Of a DNA stretch of 38,009 nt, positions 5,593-13,992 are shown piece by piece. A model generated the notes under the pieces. It was not told the DNA's origin. It ran no database searches and was given only the letters and a program-made list of their open reading frames with translations. Made by a program: the position numbers and the translations under genes. Positions within the stretch are counted from its first letter, which is position 1, and every line of letters begins with the position of its first letter. The stretch is from Giesbergeria sp. (GTDB lineage: Bacteria > Pseudomonadota > Gammaproteobacteria > Burkholderiales > Burkholderiaceae_C): contig JAKLLE010000034.1 of NCBI GenBank assembly GCA_023150295.1, forward strand, positions 1-38,009, given 5' to 3'.

Positions 5593-8527
5593 TGAATCCC
5601 CCATGGCTCTGGCCAGCGGCCTGACCGCCCGCACGCAGCAGCTCTGCCTGGGCCTGGAGCATGGCGCCGCCGACCTACTGGAACTCGTCACGCCCACCAC
5701 AGCCGAGCTGCTGCTGTGGTGGTTTGGTCAGGATATGGTCGATACGCGTGGCGGGCTGAATTTTCACGCCGGGCAAAAGCAGGCCATCCTCAATGCCATC
5801 GTAGCGCACGAGGTGCTGGGCGCAGCCACGCTGCAGGACTTGTACCAGCAGGTAGCACCCGATGCGCTGCTGGCGGGCACCCGGCTGGCCGAGGTGTCTG
5901 CGGCCAAGCACGCGCACCCCAAGTACTGCTTCAAGATGGCCACGGGCACGGGCAAGACCTGGGTGTTGCAGGCGCTGCTGATCTGGCAACTGCTCAACAA
6001 AAATGCCGCGCTGGCCGAGGGGCTGGACGACGCGCGTTTTACGCGCCAATTCATGGTGGTAGCGCCGGGGCTGATTGTGTACGAGCGGTTGCTGGATGCG
6101 TTTTGTGGAAAACTGATAGCAGGGAGCGCAAGCGGGGCAAGGGATTTCGCCACTTCCGACATGGCACAGTTTGCCGACCTGTTCATCCCCGAGGCGCACC
6201 GCGATGCGGTGTTTGCCTTTGTGCGCGGCAACGTCTGCGGCAAGAGCGAAATCGGCTTGAAAGCCACGGGCAACGGCATGATCGCCATCACCAACTGGCA
6301 TTTGCTGGCCGAGGGCGAGGTGGTGGACGACGTGGAAGAGGTGGAAGCGCCCGGCGCGCCACTGGAGCCGCAGCAGGTGGTGAACGCCGTGCTGCCCCTA
6401 ACGCCCGGCCGCGCCACGGGCAACAGCCTGGACGTGCTCGACCGCCGCTATGCGCGCGGCAACGTGCTGGAGTTTCTGGCCGCTCTGCCTGAGCTGATGG
6501 TGTTCAACGACGAGGCGCACCACATTCACGAGTTCAAGCGCGAGGGCGAGGTGACCGAGGTGGAGTGGCAAAAGAGCCTGAGCCGGATCGCCGAAACCAA
6601 GGGCCGACGCTTTGTGCAGGTGGACTTTTCTGCCACGCCGTACAACGACGTGGGCAGCGGCAAGAACAAGAAGAAGCTGTACTTTGCGCACATCGTGACC
6701 GACTTTGACTTGAAGGCCGCAATGCGCGCCGGGCTGGTCAAGTCTTTGGTGCTGGACCGGCGCAAAGAGATAGGCGCATTACCGCTGGAGTTCAAAGCCG
6801 AGCGCGACGAGGCGGGCAACCCCGTGTTGAGTGAGGGCCAGCGCGTGATGCTGAGGGCCGGCCTCAAAAAGCTGCGCAAGCTGGAGGCGGACTTTGCCCG
6901 CATCGACCCCGCGCGCCACCCCAAGATGCTGGTGGTGTGCGAGGACACCACAGTGTCGCCCCTGGTCGCGCAGTTTCTGCAAGAGCAGGAAGGCTTGCAG
7001 CCGGACGAGGTGATGACGATTGACTCGGGCAAAAAAGCCGAACTGGGCGAGAAGGACTGGGCGCCCGTGCGCGAACGGCTGTTCAGCGTAGACAAACATG
7101 CCACGCCACGCGTGATCGTGAGCGTGCTCATGCTGCGCGAAGGCTTCGACGTGAACAACATTTGCGTCATCGTGCCGCTGCGCAGCTCGCAAGCGCAAAT
7201 TTTGCTGGAGCAAACCATTGGCCGGGGCCTGCGGCTGATGTGGCGCGACGCTGAATATGCCGACCTGAAACGCGAGAACCGCGAGCGCATCAACGCCGGG
7301 CAGGAACCGGCCAACCTGATCGATGTGCTGAGCATTGTCGAGCACCCGGCCTTCCAGTCGTTTTACGACGAGCTGCTGAAAGAAGGCGTGGCGGGCACCA
7401 CGGGCGACAGCATGGACGACACCTCCAGCACCGGCGACGTGATCGCCGCCGAGCTGCGCGAGGGCTTCGAGAAATTTGACTTCGGCATTCCATTCATCCT
7501 GCGCGAGGCGGACGAACTGCGGGGCCACGCCGCCGTGGATGTGCTGGCGCTGCCCGCCTTCACGGCGATGTCGGCAGACGCCTTGCGCGGCTTGCTGGGC
7601 AAGGGCGACACCTTCATCTCGCAAGACCTGCAAAGCGCCACACTGTTTGGCGACTACCGCGTCGATGGTGCGGTGATGAACGTGGGCGGCTACAACGATT
7701 ATTTGGCGCGCCTGACGCGGCGCATCAGCCAGGCGCTGAGCGAGCCATTGCCGAAGGGCAACAAAATTGCCACGCACCTGGCCAAGCCCTATTTGCAGGT
7801 CAACACCGCCGATTTGACTGGCTGGCTGGACGACTACATCTGGACGCGGCTGTTTGGCGCCGCCTTCAACCCGCTGGAGAACGAGAACTGGCGCCTGTTG
7901 CTGCTGCAGCCGGTGGTGGACCACATCACCAAGGTGTTTGCCGTGGCGCTGCTCGAATCCGAAGAGCAGCACCCTAGCGGCCACACCGAGGTGCAAGCGC
8001 GCTACCTGAGCGAAGTGCCGCGCCTGATGCTGCGCGAGGCCCATTCGGTGGAGGTGAGCAAGTGCATCTACACCCGCCTGGGCTGGCCCGCGCGCAATGG
8101 TGGGCTGGAGCGCGCGTTCATCCACTGGGCGCAGGCTGATAGCCAGGTGCTGGCGTTTTGCAAGATCAGCGATAACCGCCACACTTTTGCCCGCCTGCGC
8201 TATGTGAAGGACGATGGGCTGCCCGCGTTCTATTCGCCGGACTTTCTGGTGTGCACGGCCAGCGGGATTTTTCTGGTGGAAACCAAGGCGCAGCAGCAGG
8301 CCATTCACCCCAACGTGCAACGCAAACTGAAAGCGGCCATCGCGTGGTGCGAGCGCATCAATGCCTTGGCACCAGAACACCGGCAGGGCCTGCCCTGGCA
8401 TTACGTGCTGCTGGCCGAGAACGTGGTGCACGAATGGCAGTCCAAAGGGGCACACCTGGCAGAGTTGCTGGACTATGCAAGGCTGCGGCCACTGGCCAGC
8501 GCATCACTACAAGTCAGTTTGCTTTGA
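5585..8527 (+). CDS. Type III Res-like SF2 helicase / PD-(D/E)XK nuclease
   Basis: The product is 980 aa. ATG 5585 is chosen because AGGAG lies 6 nt upstream; the frame opens at 5555. SF2 motifs: Walker A ATGTGKT (119-125), DEAH (309-312), SAT (349-351) and motif VI QTIGRGLR (543-550). Near the C-terminus, PDF with Asp886, then a strand and ETK (899-901), match the D-(E/D)XK endonuclease site of type III restriction Res subunits. Res proteins translocate on DNA and cut it, normally only with a Mod methyltransferase. No Mod gene lies on either side: upstream is the overlapping dynamin-like gene and downstream is trhP. I infer an effector or DNA-processing subunit of a two-gene system. Residues around KLIAGSASGA (about 6112-6141) may be a degenerate copy of the local repeat. 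Confidence 0.88.
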   Translation: MRDESPMALASGLTARTQQLCLGLEHGAADLLELVTPTTAELLLWWFGQDMVDTRGGLNFHAGQKQAILNAIVAHEVLGAATLQDLYQQVAPDALLAGTRLAEVSAAKHAHPKYCFKMATGTGKTWVLQALLIWQLLNKNAALAEGLDDARFTRQFMVVAPGLIVYERLLDAFCGKLIAGSASGARDFATSDMAQFADLFIPEAHRDAVFAFVRGNVCGKSEIGLKATGNGMIAITNWHLLAEGEVVDDVEEVEAPGAPLEPQQVVNAVLPLTPGRATGNSLDVLDRRYARGNVLEFLAALPELMVFNDEAHHIHEFKREGEVTEVEWQKSLSRIAETKGRRFVQVDFSATPYNDVGSGKNKKKLYFAHIVTDFDLKAAMRAGLVKSLVLDRRKEIGALPLEFKAERDEAGNPVLSEGQRVMLRAGLKKLRKLEADFARIDPARHPKMLVVCEDTTVSPLVAQFLQEQEGLQPDEVMTIDSGKKAELGEKDWAPVRERLFSVDKHATPRVIVSVLMLREGFDVNNICVIVPLRSSQAQILLEQTIGRGLRLMWRDAEYADLKRENRERINAGQEPANLIDVLSIVEHPAFQSFYDELLKEGVAGTTGDSMDDTSSTGDVIAAELREGFEKFDFGIPFILREADELRGHAAVDVLALPAFTAMSADALRGLLGKGDTFISQDLQSATLFGDYRVDGAVMNVGGYNDYLARLTRRISQALSEPLPKGNKIATHLAKPYLQVNTADLTGWLDDYIWTRLFGAAFNPLENENWRLLLLQPVVDHITKVFAVALLESEEQHPSGHTEVQARYLSEVPRLMLREAHSVEVSKCIYTRLGWPARNGGLERAFIHWAQADSQVLAFCKISDNRHTFARLRYVKDDGLPAFYSPDFLVCTASGIFLVETKAQQQAIHPNVQRKLKAAIAWCERINALAPEHRQGLPWHYVLLAENVVHEWQSKGAHLAELLDYARLRPLASASLQVSLL

Positions 8528-8680
8528 TTTGCAATCAAAAATGTCTATGGCCCTTGGCGACTGAATATTCCTCACATTGCACCCTCATCGAACGTGCTGG
8601 CCTGCGCCTGGTCATAGCTTTCCGCCCTGTCTCGAGCCATCTCCACACAGCCCGGAGGTTCTGGCACACAATCACGCCCC

Positions 8681-10045
8681 ATGACCCTGAAAAGCCCCGA
8701 ACTGCTGCTGCCCGCAGGCTCGCTCGACAAGATGCGCGCCGCCTACGACTTCGGCGCCGATGCCGTCTATGCCGGCCAGCCGCGCTATTCCTTGCGCGCG
8801 CGCAACAACGAATTCCGCCTGGAGCAGATCCAGCAAGGCATCGAGGAAGCGCACGCGCGCGGCAAGAAATTTTTCCTCACCAGCAACCTGCTGGCGCACA
8901 ACGACAAGGTGCGCACCTACCTGCGCGACATCGAGCCCATCATCGCCCTGCGGCCCGACGCGCTCATCATGGCCGACCCTGGCCTGATCATGATGGTGCG
9001 CGAGAAATGGCCCGAGGCGGAAATCCACCTCTCTGTGCAGGCCAACACCACCAACTACGCGGCCGTGAAGTTCTGGCAGAAGGTGGGCGTCAAGCGCATC
9101 ATCCTCTCGCGCGAACTGAGCCTGGACGAGATTGCCAAAATCCGCCAGGAATGCCCCGACATGGAGCTGGAGGTGTTCGTGCACGGCGCGCTGTGCATCG
9201 CCTATTCGGGCCGCTGCCTGCTCTCGGGCTACTTCAACCGGCGCGACCCCAACCAGGGCACCTGCACCAATGCCTGCCGCTGGAACTACGCCACGCAAGA
9301 GGCCGCCGTGGATCCCAACACCGGCGAGGCCATGGCCCAGCGCATGGAGGGCGACTTCAACTTCAACCAGGCGCAGGAAGACGACAACGCCGCCTTCGCC
9401 TCGTGCGGCGGCGGCGAGCGGCATCCTCTGGCCGACAAGGTCTATCTGCTCGAAGAAAAAGAGCGCCCCGGCCAGCTCATGCCCATCATGGAGGACGAGC
9501 ACGGCACCCACATCATGAACAGCAAGGACCTGCGCGCCGTGGAGCATGTGCAGCGCCTGGTGGAGATTGGCGTCGATTCCCTCAAGATCGAAGGCCGCAC
9601 CAAGAGCCAGTACTACGTCTCGCGCACCGCGCAAATCTACCGCCGCGCCATCGACGACGCCGTGGCCGGTCGGCCGTTCAACCCCGAGCTCATCACCGAA
9701 CTCGAAGGCCTGTCCAACCGGGGCTACACCCCCGGCTTTCTGGAGCGCCGCCCCGCCAACGACTACCAAAACTACGAAACCGGCAGCTCCGAAGCGCGGC
9801 GCAGCCAGTTTGTCGGCGAGGTCAAGGCCGTGCAGGACGGCTGGGCCGAGGTGGAAACCAAGAACCGTTTCAATGTGGGCGACACGCTGGAAATCATCCA
9901 CCCCCAGGGCAACCGCCTGGTACAGCTCACACAGATGCGCGGCCTGGAGGGCGAGGAACTGCAGTTCGCCTCGGGCAGCCCGCTGCGCGTGCGCATTCCG
10001 CTGGAAGGGCCTGCCGAAGGGGCGTTGATAGCGCGTTTGCTATGA
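8681..10045 (+). CDS. trhP: tRNA 5-hydroxyuridine modification protein, U32 family
   Basis: The product is 454 aa, of the peptidase U32 family, YegQ/TrhP group. It begins SPELLLPAGSLDKMRAAYDFGADAVYAG-like and carries the U32 core with FVHGALCIAYSGRCLLSGY followed by a cysteine cluster (GTCTNACRWNY), consistent with an iron-sulfur site. Known for TrhP: it makes 5-hydroxyuridine at position 34 of tRNAs in a prephenate-dependent route that leads to cmo5U or mo5U. The gene stands alone, 153 nt after the helicase-nuclease gene, and marks the return to core chromosome. Its last codons run into a copy of the GCTAT-n7-ATAGC repeat, which supplies the stop region. Confidence 0.88.
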   Translation: MTLKSPELLLPAGSLDKMRAAYDFGADAVYAGQPRYSLRARNNEFRLEQIQQGIEEAHARGKKFFLTSNLLAHNDKVRTYLRDIEPIIALRPDALIMADPGLIMMVREKWPEAEIHLSVQANTTNYAAVKFWQKVGVKRIILSRELSLDEIAKIRQECPDMELEVFVHGALCIAYSGRCLLSGYFNRRDPNQGTCTNACRWNYATQEAAVDPNTGEAMAQRMEGDFNFNQAQEDDNAAFASCGGGERHPLADKVYLLEEKERPGQLMPIMEDEHGTHIMNSKDLRAVEHVQRLVEIGVDSLKIEGRTKSQYYVSRTAQIYRRAIDDAVAGRPFNPELITELEGLSNRGYTPGFLERRPANDYQNYETGSSEARRSQFVGEVKAVQDGWAEVETKNRFNVGDTLEIIHPQGNRLVQLTQMRGLEGEELQFASGSPLRVRIPLEGPAEGALIARLL

Positions 10046-10066
10046 TTTTTATAGCTGCTTGCGCTT
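10039..10066 (-). repeat. Short palindromic repeat, copy A
   Basis: GCTAT-gattttt-ATAGC (10039-10055) is followed by TGCTTGCGCTT. It overlaps the last two codons of trhP. Read on the minus strand it matches the short form AAGCGC-AGCAGCTAT-n7-ATAGC shared with copy F. Confidence 0.65.
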
Positions 10067-10131
10067 ATTTCACAGGCCAAAGTAGGATATTTCCTTCGTA
10101 ATCATGGTGTGCCTGGGGCATGGCGTCGAAC

Positions 10132-12003
10132 TCATGCGCCGCGCGCCCCCAACACCAGGGTCGCCATCAGGGCCGCCCACAGCAGCCAGCCCCAGCGCGG
10201 ACGGGAGTGTCCGGACTGAAGGCTGCGGCCTTGCCCGGGCGTGAAGCGACCGGCGCGGTCATGCCAGGCGCCTTGCAGCCATTGGGCGACGGCTTGCGCG
10301 CCTCCCTCGCCTGCCACGCCGGGGGTGATGCGCCTGGCCTTGGCGCCGTCGGCTTCGCGCGCCAGCACGGCGTGGTATTCCTGCATGGCGCCGCCCCCTG
10401 TGCTGGCCGAGTAGTTCAGCTTGGTGCTCAGGTGCTCCAGCGCACTGGGTGCCAGGCAATACTGCTGCGACCAAAGCCAGGACACCCGCTGCACCGCCAA
10501 CCCCTGGTCGTGTACCAGCACACGCCAGCGCCTGGTGGCGCGGTGCAGGATCAGCGCCAGCAAAACGCCCATGCCCCACAGGGGCCACGCGGTCCAGCGC
10601 TGTGGCAACGCAAGGCGGGGCGCCCATTCCTGCGCCCACAAGAACAGCAGCACGGCAAAGGGCAGCAGCAGCAAGGCCGCCACCCAGCGCGAGCCGGTCT
10701 GGGAAAACTCCAGCCCGCGGTAGTCTGCAGTCTCCACCGTGCCCGCCTGGGCGGGCCAATCGGACAGCCCCGCACCCTCGCCAGCCATGCTGACGGGGCG
10801 CTCCCGGTTCCAGTCGCTGCGCAGCGCAAAGCGGTCGTTGGCGCTGAGCGTGCTGCTGCCCTGCACCGCTACATCCTGCGACAGTTCCACCCCGCCGGAT
10901 TCACGCATCAGTTCCAGGCGCCAATCGACCCGTTCGCCGCTGCGGCGTGCGCCATGGGTGGGTGCATCGTCGGGCACGGTGAAACGTGCCACCAGGCGTG
11001 CACTGCCATCGGGCAGCGGCAGGGGCTGAACCTGCTGCTCCAGGTGTTCGACCAAGCGGCTGGATTCGCCCGAGCCCGAATCGGCCACGCGGTACTGCGC
11101 CAGCCGCAGCACCCGCGGCTGCTGCGCCCCGCCGCGCAGCGCGCGCGCGGGCAGGTGGAGCGAGACCTCCAGCGGCTCGCCCGCGCGCGGCGTGGAAGGC
11201 CGCAAGGCAACGGCCGTGTCGGCATGGCGCCAGGCCAGACGCGTCTGCCGGGCCGCCCAGGTCAGCAGGCCCATGCCAACCAGGACAAACAGCAGGAGAA
11301 ACGCCTTGGCAACCCAGGGGACATCTTGCGTCCAAAGCAGGCCCGCGATGGGAAACGACAGCCCACACCAGAACAGCGCAAAGAACCAGAGCATGCCCGC
11401 CGATTGGCGCGCCGACCGCCCCATGCGCTGAAGCCCAGCAGCCGCATCGGGCGCAGCAGCCTGTGCAGACTGGCCGCGCAGTGCCCGCAAGAACACCCAA
11501 CCCGCCGCCACCCCAACACCCGTGAACACCAACGCAAACGGCAGCCGGAACACCAGCATGGGCCAGCGGATGTGGGGATCCAGCAGCGCCTGCGCAGGCT
11601 GCTGGGGGTTGACCCAGGCCGTCACGCTCTGCCCGCTCGACAGGGCCGCCTGCAGTCGGCGGTGCCACTGGGCATGCCAGTCGCCCACGTTGTCGCGGTG
11701 GCCGTCGGCATCCAACCCCACCCGCTGCGATTCGAAGGTCTGCAGCCCCACCTGGTAGCGGTAGCGCACGCGCACGGCGTAGGTTTCGGTGCCCTCGCTG
11801 TCCCTATGGCTGTCCAACTGCGTCTCCAACACCTGGGCAGAAACGCTCTGCCACGAGCGCACCTCCCAGGCCGCCGCGAAGGTCTGGTACACGGGCTTGA
11901 GGCCCACAAAAAAGCCCCCAGCGCCAAACCCCAGGGCAAACAGAGCACTGAAAAGCAGGGTTCCGATACGAACCGCCCAGGAGGCATTGGCAGGTGTGCG
12001 CAT
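10132..12003 (-). CDS. DUF3592-like multi-pass membrane protein
   Basis: The product is 623 aa from ATG 12003 (MRTPANAS); the frame extends upstream, but the extension is not membrane-like. There are about seven hydrophobic segments: one near the N-terminus, a second after about residue 150, a pair around 220-275, a pair around 450-490 and one at the C-terminus. Between TM1 and TM2 lies a DUF3592-like extracytoplasmic segment (VRYRYQVGLQTFES). A larger soluble region sits in the middle (about 280-440). The family function is unknown; members are inner-membrane proteins. It is transcribed toward trhP. Confidence 0.7.
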   Translation of the reverse strand: MRTPANASWAVRIGTLLFSALFALGFGAGGFFVGLKPVYQTFAAAWEVRSWQSVSAQVLETQLDSHRDSEGTETYAVRVRYRYQVGLQTFESQRVGLDADGHRDNVGDWHAQWHRRLQAALSSGQSVTAWVNPQQPAQALLDPHIRWPMLVFRLPFALVFTGVGVAAGWVFLRALRGQSAQAAAPDAAAGLQRMGRSARQSAGMLWFFALFWCGLSFPIAGLLWTQDVPWVAKAFLLLFVLVGMGLLTWAARQTRLAWRHADTAVALRPSTPRAGEPLEVSLHLPARALRGGAQQPRVLRLAQYRVADSGSGESSRLVEHLEQQVQPLPLPDGSARLVARFTVPDDAPTHGARRSGERVDWRLELMRESGGVELSQDVAVQGSSTLSANDRFALRSDWNRERPVSMAGEGAGLSDWPAQAGTVETADYRGLEFSQTGSRWVAALLLLPFAVLLFLWAQEWAPRLALPQRWTAWPLWGMGVLLALILHRATRRWRVLVHDQGLAVQRVSWLWSQQYCLAPSALEHLSTKLNYSASTGGGAMQEYHAVLAREADGAKARRITPGVAGEGGAQAVAQWLQGAWHDRAGRFTPGQGRSLQSGHSRPRWGWLLWAALMATLVLGARGA

Positions 12004-12465
12004 GCCCGCAAGCTTATCAAGGTCGTAGTACGCTGCGCAAATCAAGCAACAAGAAGTCTCTTCGCGCAAATCCCTGGACAATCGCCGCCTTGCCCACGCA
12101 GAAGCAATCGGCGATGACTTGGACAAGGTGGCGGGCCTGGCACTGGCTTAAAACAGCAGGCGAGACCATCGCATGCGCAAAGCAGCGATTCTTGCTTTGC
12201 ACTGTCCGAAGCCCCCCGCCGTGGTGCTACTTTGTTGGCCGTTTATGTCGCTTTGGTGGGTTTGCCCCGGCCCAACACTGGAAAGCGTCAAAATAAAAAA
12301 ACAATGCTGAAGAGGATCAACCCCGTTGTCGGAGGGGCTGCACCGCTTGTCCAATGGTGTTTTGAAGCACCGGCCCCTTTCGGGGTTGCGCGGATTATCG
12401 CATGGGGTCGGGGCGGGGTGTCAAGCGCAAATGCCCGGCCTGGGGGCATTCGGCGCCATGGGGTG
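12004..12465. other. Intergenic region, no gene seen
   Basis: This stretch separates the DUF3592-like gene from the 3' end of the integrase gene. It contains a small CCCC-TTTC-GGGG hairpin (12374-12385) without a T-run, and an A-rich patch near 12290-12301. I looked for a second copy of the tRNA-Ser 3' end, which would mark the far attachment site of an integrated element, and did not find one here. Confidence 0.5.
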
Positions 12466-13686
12466 CTACGCGCTGCGCGGCTGCAGCGGTATCACGTCGG
12501 CGCCCTTGCGCAGCTTGTCCAGGTGGTCGCCCCACCAGCACATCATGGTGCGGCGATCTTTCAGGTACAGCGCGTGGTTGTAGGCGGCTGCGGTTTCGTT
12601 GCGCTCCTGGTGCGCAAGCTGGGCTTCAATCACATGGTGGGCAAAGCCATGCTCATGCAAGGCCGTGCTGGCCACGCCCCGGAAGCCGTGGCCCGTCATG
12701 CGGCCCTTGAAGCCCATGCGATCCAGCGCGGCCAATATCGTATTGTTGCTCATGGGCTTGGAGTGGTCGCGCTCGCCAGGGAACAGCAGCTCGCGCCCGT
12801 TGGCCAGGGTCTGCAGCGCCTGCAAGACCTCGATGGCCTGGGGTGCCAGGGGCACGATGTGGAGTGACTTCATTTTCATGCGCTCGGGCGGTATGCGCCA
12901 TTCAGCGGCCTGCAGGTCAAATTCACTCCAGCGCGCGCCTATCAGCTCGCTGGTGCGGACAAAGGTCAACGCCATGAGCTTGAGGGCTAGCCGGGTGTAC
13001 GGCCCGCCCTGGTAGGCCTCGATTTTGCGCAGTAGCTCAGGCATCTCTTTTTCGTCAAGGCGCGCAAAGTTTTCCTTGGTGCGCTTCTTGAGAAAGTCGC
13101 CGGGCTTGACGTCTGCGGCTGGGTTGCGCTCTGCCAGGTCGTTGGCCACAGCGTAGCGCATGACCTGGCCAGACATCTGCATGACGCGCCGGGCCAGATC
13201 CTGCGCGCCGCGTGCCTCTACGGCCTTTGCCATCTGCGTGATGTGCTTTGGGGTGACGCTGCGCACCGGCAAATGGCCGATGGCTGGGAACACATCGGCC
13301 TCCAGGCGCCGCCATGCGTAGCCCGCGTGTCGCTCGCTGCGCCCGTGGCGCCAGTGATCCCACCACAGCCGCGCCACCGCCTTGAACGTGTTGGTCTGGT
13401 CGGCTGCGCGGGCTTGCTTTGCCTCGCGCCGCAGGGCGCCAGGGTCTTGCCCGGCTGCAATGGCCTTGCGCGCCTGGTCGCGCGCCTCTCGCGCCTGTGC
13501 CAGGCTGGTGTCCGGGTACACGCCCAACGCCAACAGCTTCTCCCTGTCGTCGAAGCGGTATTTCAGCCGGAAATACTTGCCCTTGGGGGTGACCTCCAGG
13601 TAAAGCCCGCGCTCATCCGTGAGGCGCAAGCGGGGCTTGTCAGGTGGGCATGTGGCCTTCTTGCAGGCGGTATCTGTCAGAGGCAT
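12466..13686 (-). CDS. P4-type tyrosine integrase
   Basis: The product is 406 aa. The N-terminal ~90 residues form the DUF4102-type arm-binding domain (LRLTDERGLYLEV, then KYRFDDREKLLALGVYP). A SAM-like core-binding domain and the catalytic domain follow. Visible catalytic residues are Arg in TFVRTSEL, the His-x-x-Arg in GHGFRG, the LAHQERN box, and a Tyr in AAYNHA. This family integrates islands and P4-like phages at the 3' ends of tRNA genes, and a tRNA-Ser gene lies 175 bp upstream. The gene reads away from the tRNA. Downstream there is only an intergenic region and an ordinary membrane-protein gene. I therefore infer a solitary integrase left from a lost or very small island. The control region is packed with repeats. 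Confidence 0.9.
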   Translation of the reverse strand: MPLTDTACKKATCPPDKPRLRLTDERGLYLEVTPKGKYFRLKYRFDDREKLLALGVYPDTSLAQAREARDQARKAIAAGQDPGALRREAKQARAADQTNTFKAVARLWWDHWRHGRSERHAGYAWRRLEADVFPAIGHLPVRSVTPKHITQMAKAVEARGAQDLARRVMQMSGQVMRYAVANDLAERNPAADVKPGDFLKKRTKENFARLDEKEMPELLRKIEAYQGGPYTRLALKLMALTFVRTSELIGARWSEFDLQAAEWRIPPERMKMKSLHIVPLAPQAIEVLQALQTLANGRELLFPGERDHSKPMSNNTILAALDRMGFKGRMTGHGFRGVASTALHEHGFAHHVIEAQLAHQERNETAAAYNHALYLKDRRTMMCWWGDHLDKLRKGADVIPLQPRSA

Positions 13687-13688
13687 TT

Positions 13689-13745
13689 GGGGGTATTTTT
13701 GGCGGTTGGGGGTAGTTTTGAAAATATACCCCCAAGACTACCCCC
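13689..13745. promoter_or_regulatory. Nested inverted repeats at the integrase promoter
   Basis: The box GGGGGTA occurs at 13689-13695 and 13708-13714, and its complement TACCCCC at 13727-13733 and 13739-13745. The outer and inner copies extend to GGGGGTAGT/ACTACCCCC (13708-13716 with 13737-13745). This is a four-box arrangement starting 3 bp from the integrase start codon. It is a plausible operator for integrase control or a site for a directionality factor. Confidence 0.5.
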
Positions 13746-13760
13746 AAAAAATCCTGGCTT

Positions 13761-13854
13761 CAACAGGACGCATCAGGACGGTACAGGACGAAAAAAACCC
13801 CGCTGGTCAATGACTTAGCGGGGTTTTTTGGACTGTACCGGACGGTACCGGATG
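13761..13854 (+). repeat. Decamer iterons between integrase and tRNA
   Basis: Three head-to-tail decamers, CAACAGGACG, CATCAGGACG and GTACAGGACG (13761-13790), are followed after the terminator by GTACCGGACG and GTACCGGATG (13835-13854), all in the same orientation. The 10-bp period places the boxes on one face of the helix. They abut the tRNA-Ser 3' end (13861). I infer arm-type binding sites for the adjacent integrase. Confidence 0.5.
13792..13829. terminator. Bidirectional intrinsic terminator
   Basis: A perfect stem AAAAAACCCCGCT / AGCGGGGTTTTTT encloses a 12-nt loop. The runs of A and T on both sides allow termination in either direction. It can end tRNA-Ser/lysC transcription (minus strand) before the integrase gene. 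Confidence 0.85.
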
Positions 13855-13860
13855 CATTTT

Positions 13861-13953
13861 TGGCGGAAACGGAGGGATTCGAACCCTCGATGAGGCTCTA
13901 CACCCCATACTCCCTTAGCAGGGGAGCACCTTCGGCCACTCGGTCACGTTTCC
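13861..13953 (-). tRNA. tRNA-Ser (anticodon GCU)
   Basis: On the minus strand the 93-nt gene starts GGAAACG and ends CGTTTCC-G-CCA, giving a perfect 7-bp acceptor stem with encoded CCA. The anticodon arm is CTCCC-CTGCTAA-GGGAG, giving GCU for AGC/AGU serine codons. A long variable arm (TATGGGGTGTAGAGCCTCAT region) and the T-loop GGTTCGAATCC are present, as expected for tRNA-Ser. It lies directly downstream of lysC and next to the integrase arm repeats. Confidence 0.97.
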
Positions 13954-13992
13954 TGGCAATCCCACTATTATGCCTCAGTTTGAGGCCGTTTT

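Noticed and set aside
10120-12117. Long plus-strand frame opposite the DUF3592-like gene
   Set aside because: It is the antisense shadow of a membrane-protein gene and has no motifs.
12374-12385. CCCC-TTTC-GGGG hairpin as an integrase terminator
   Set aside because: The stem is short and there is no T-run on either strand.
13761-13854. CRISPR-like look of the decamer iterons
   Set aside because: The units are 10 bp head-to-tail with no spacers of normal size and no cas genes in the window.
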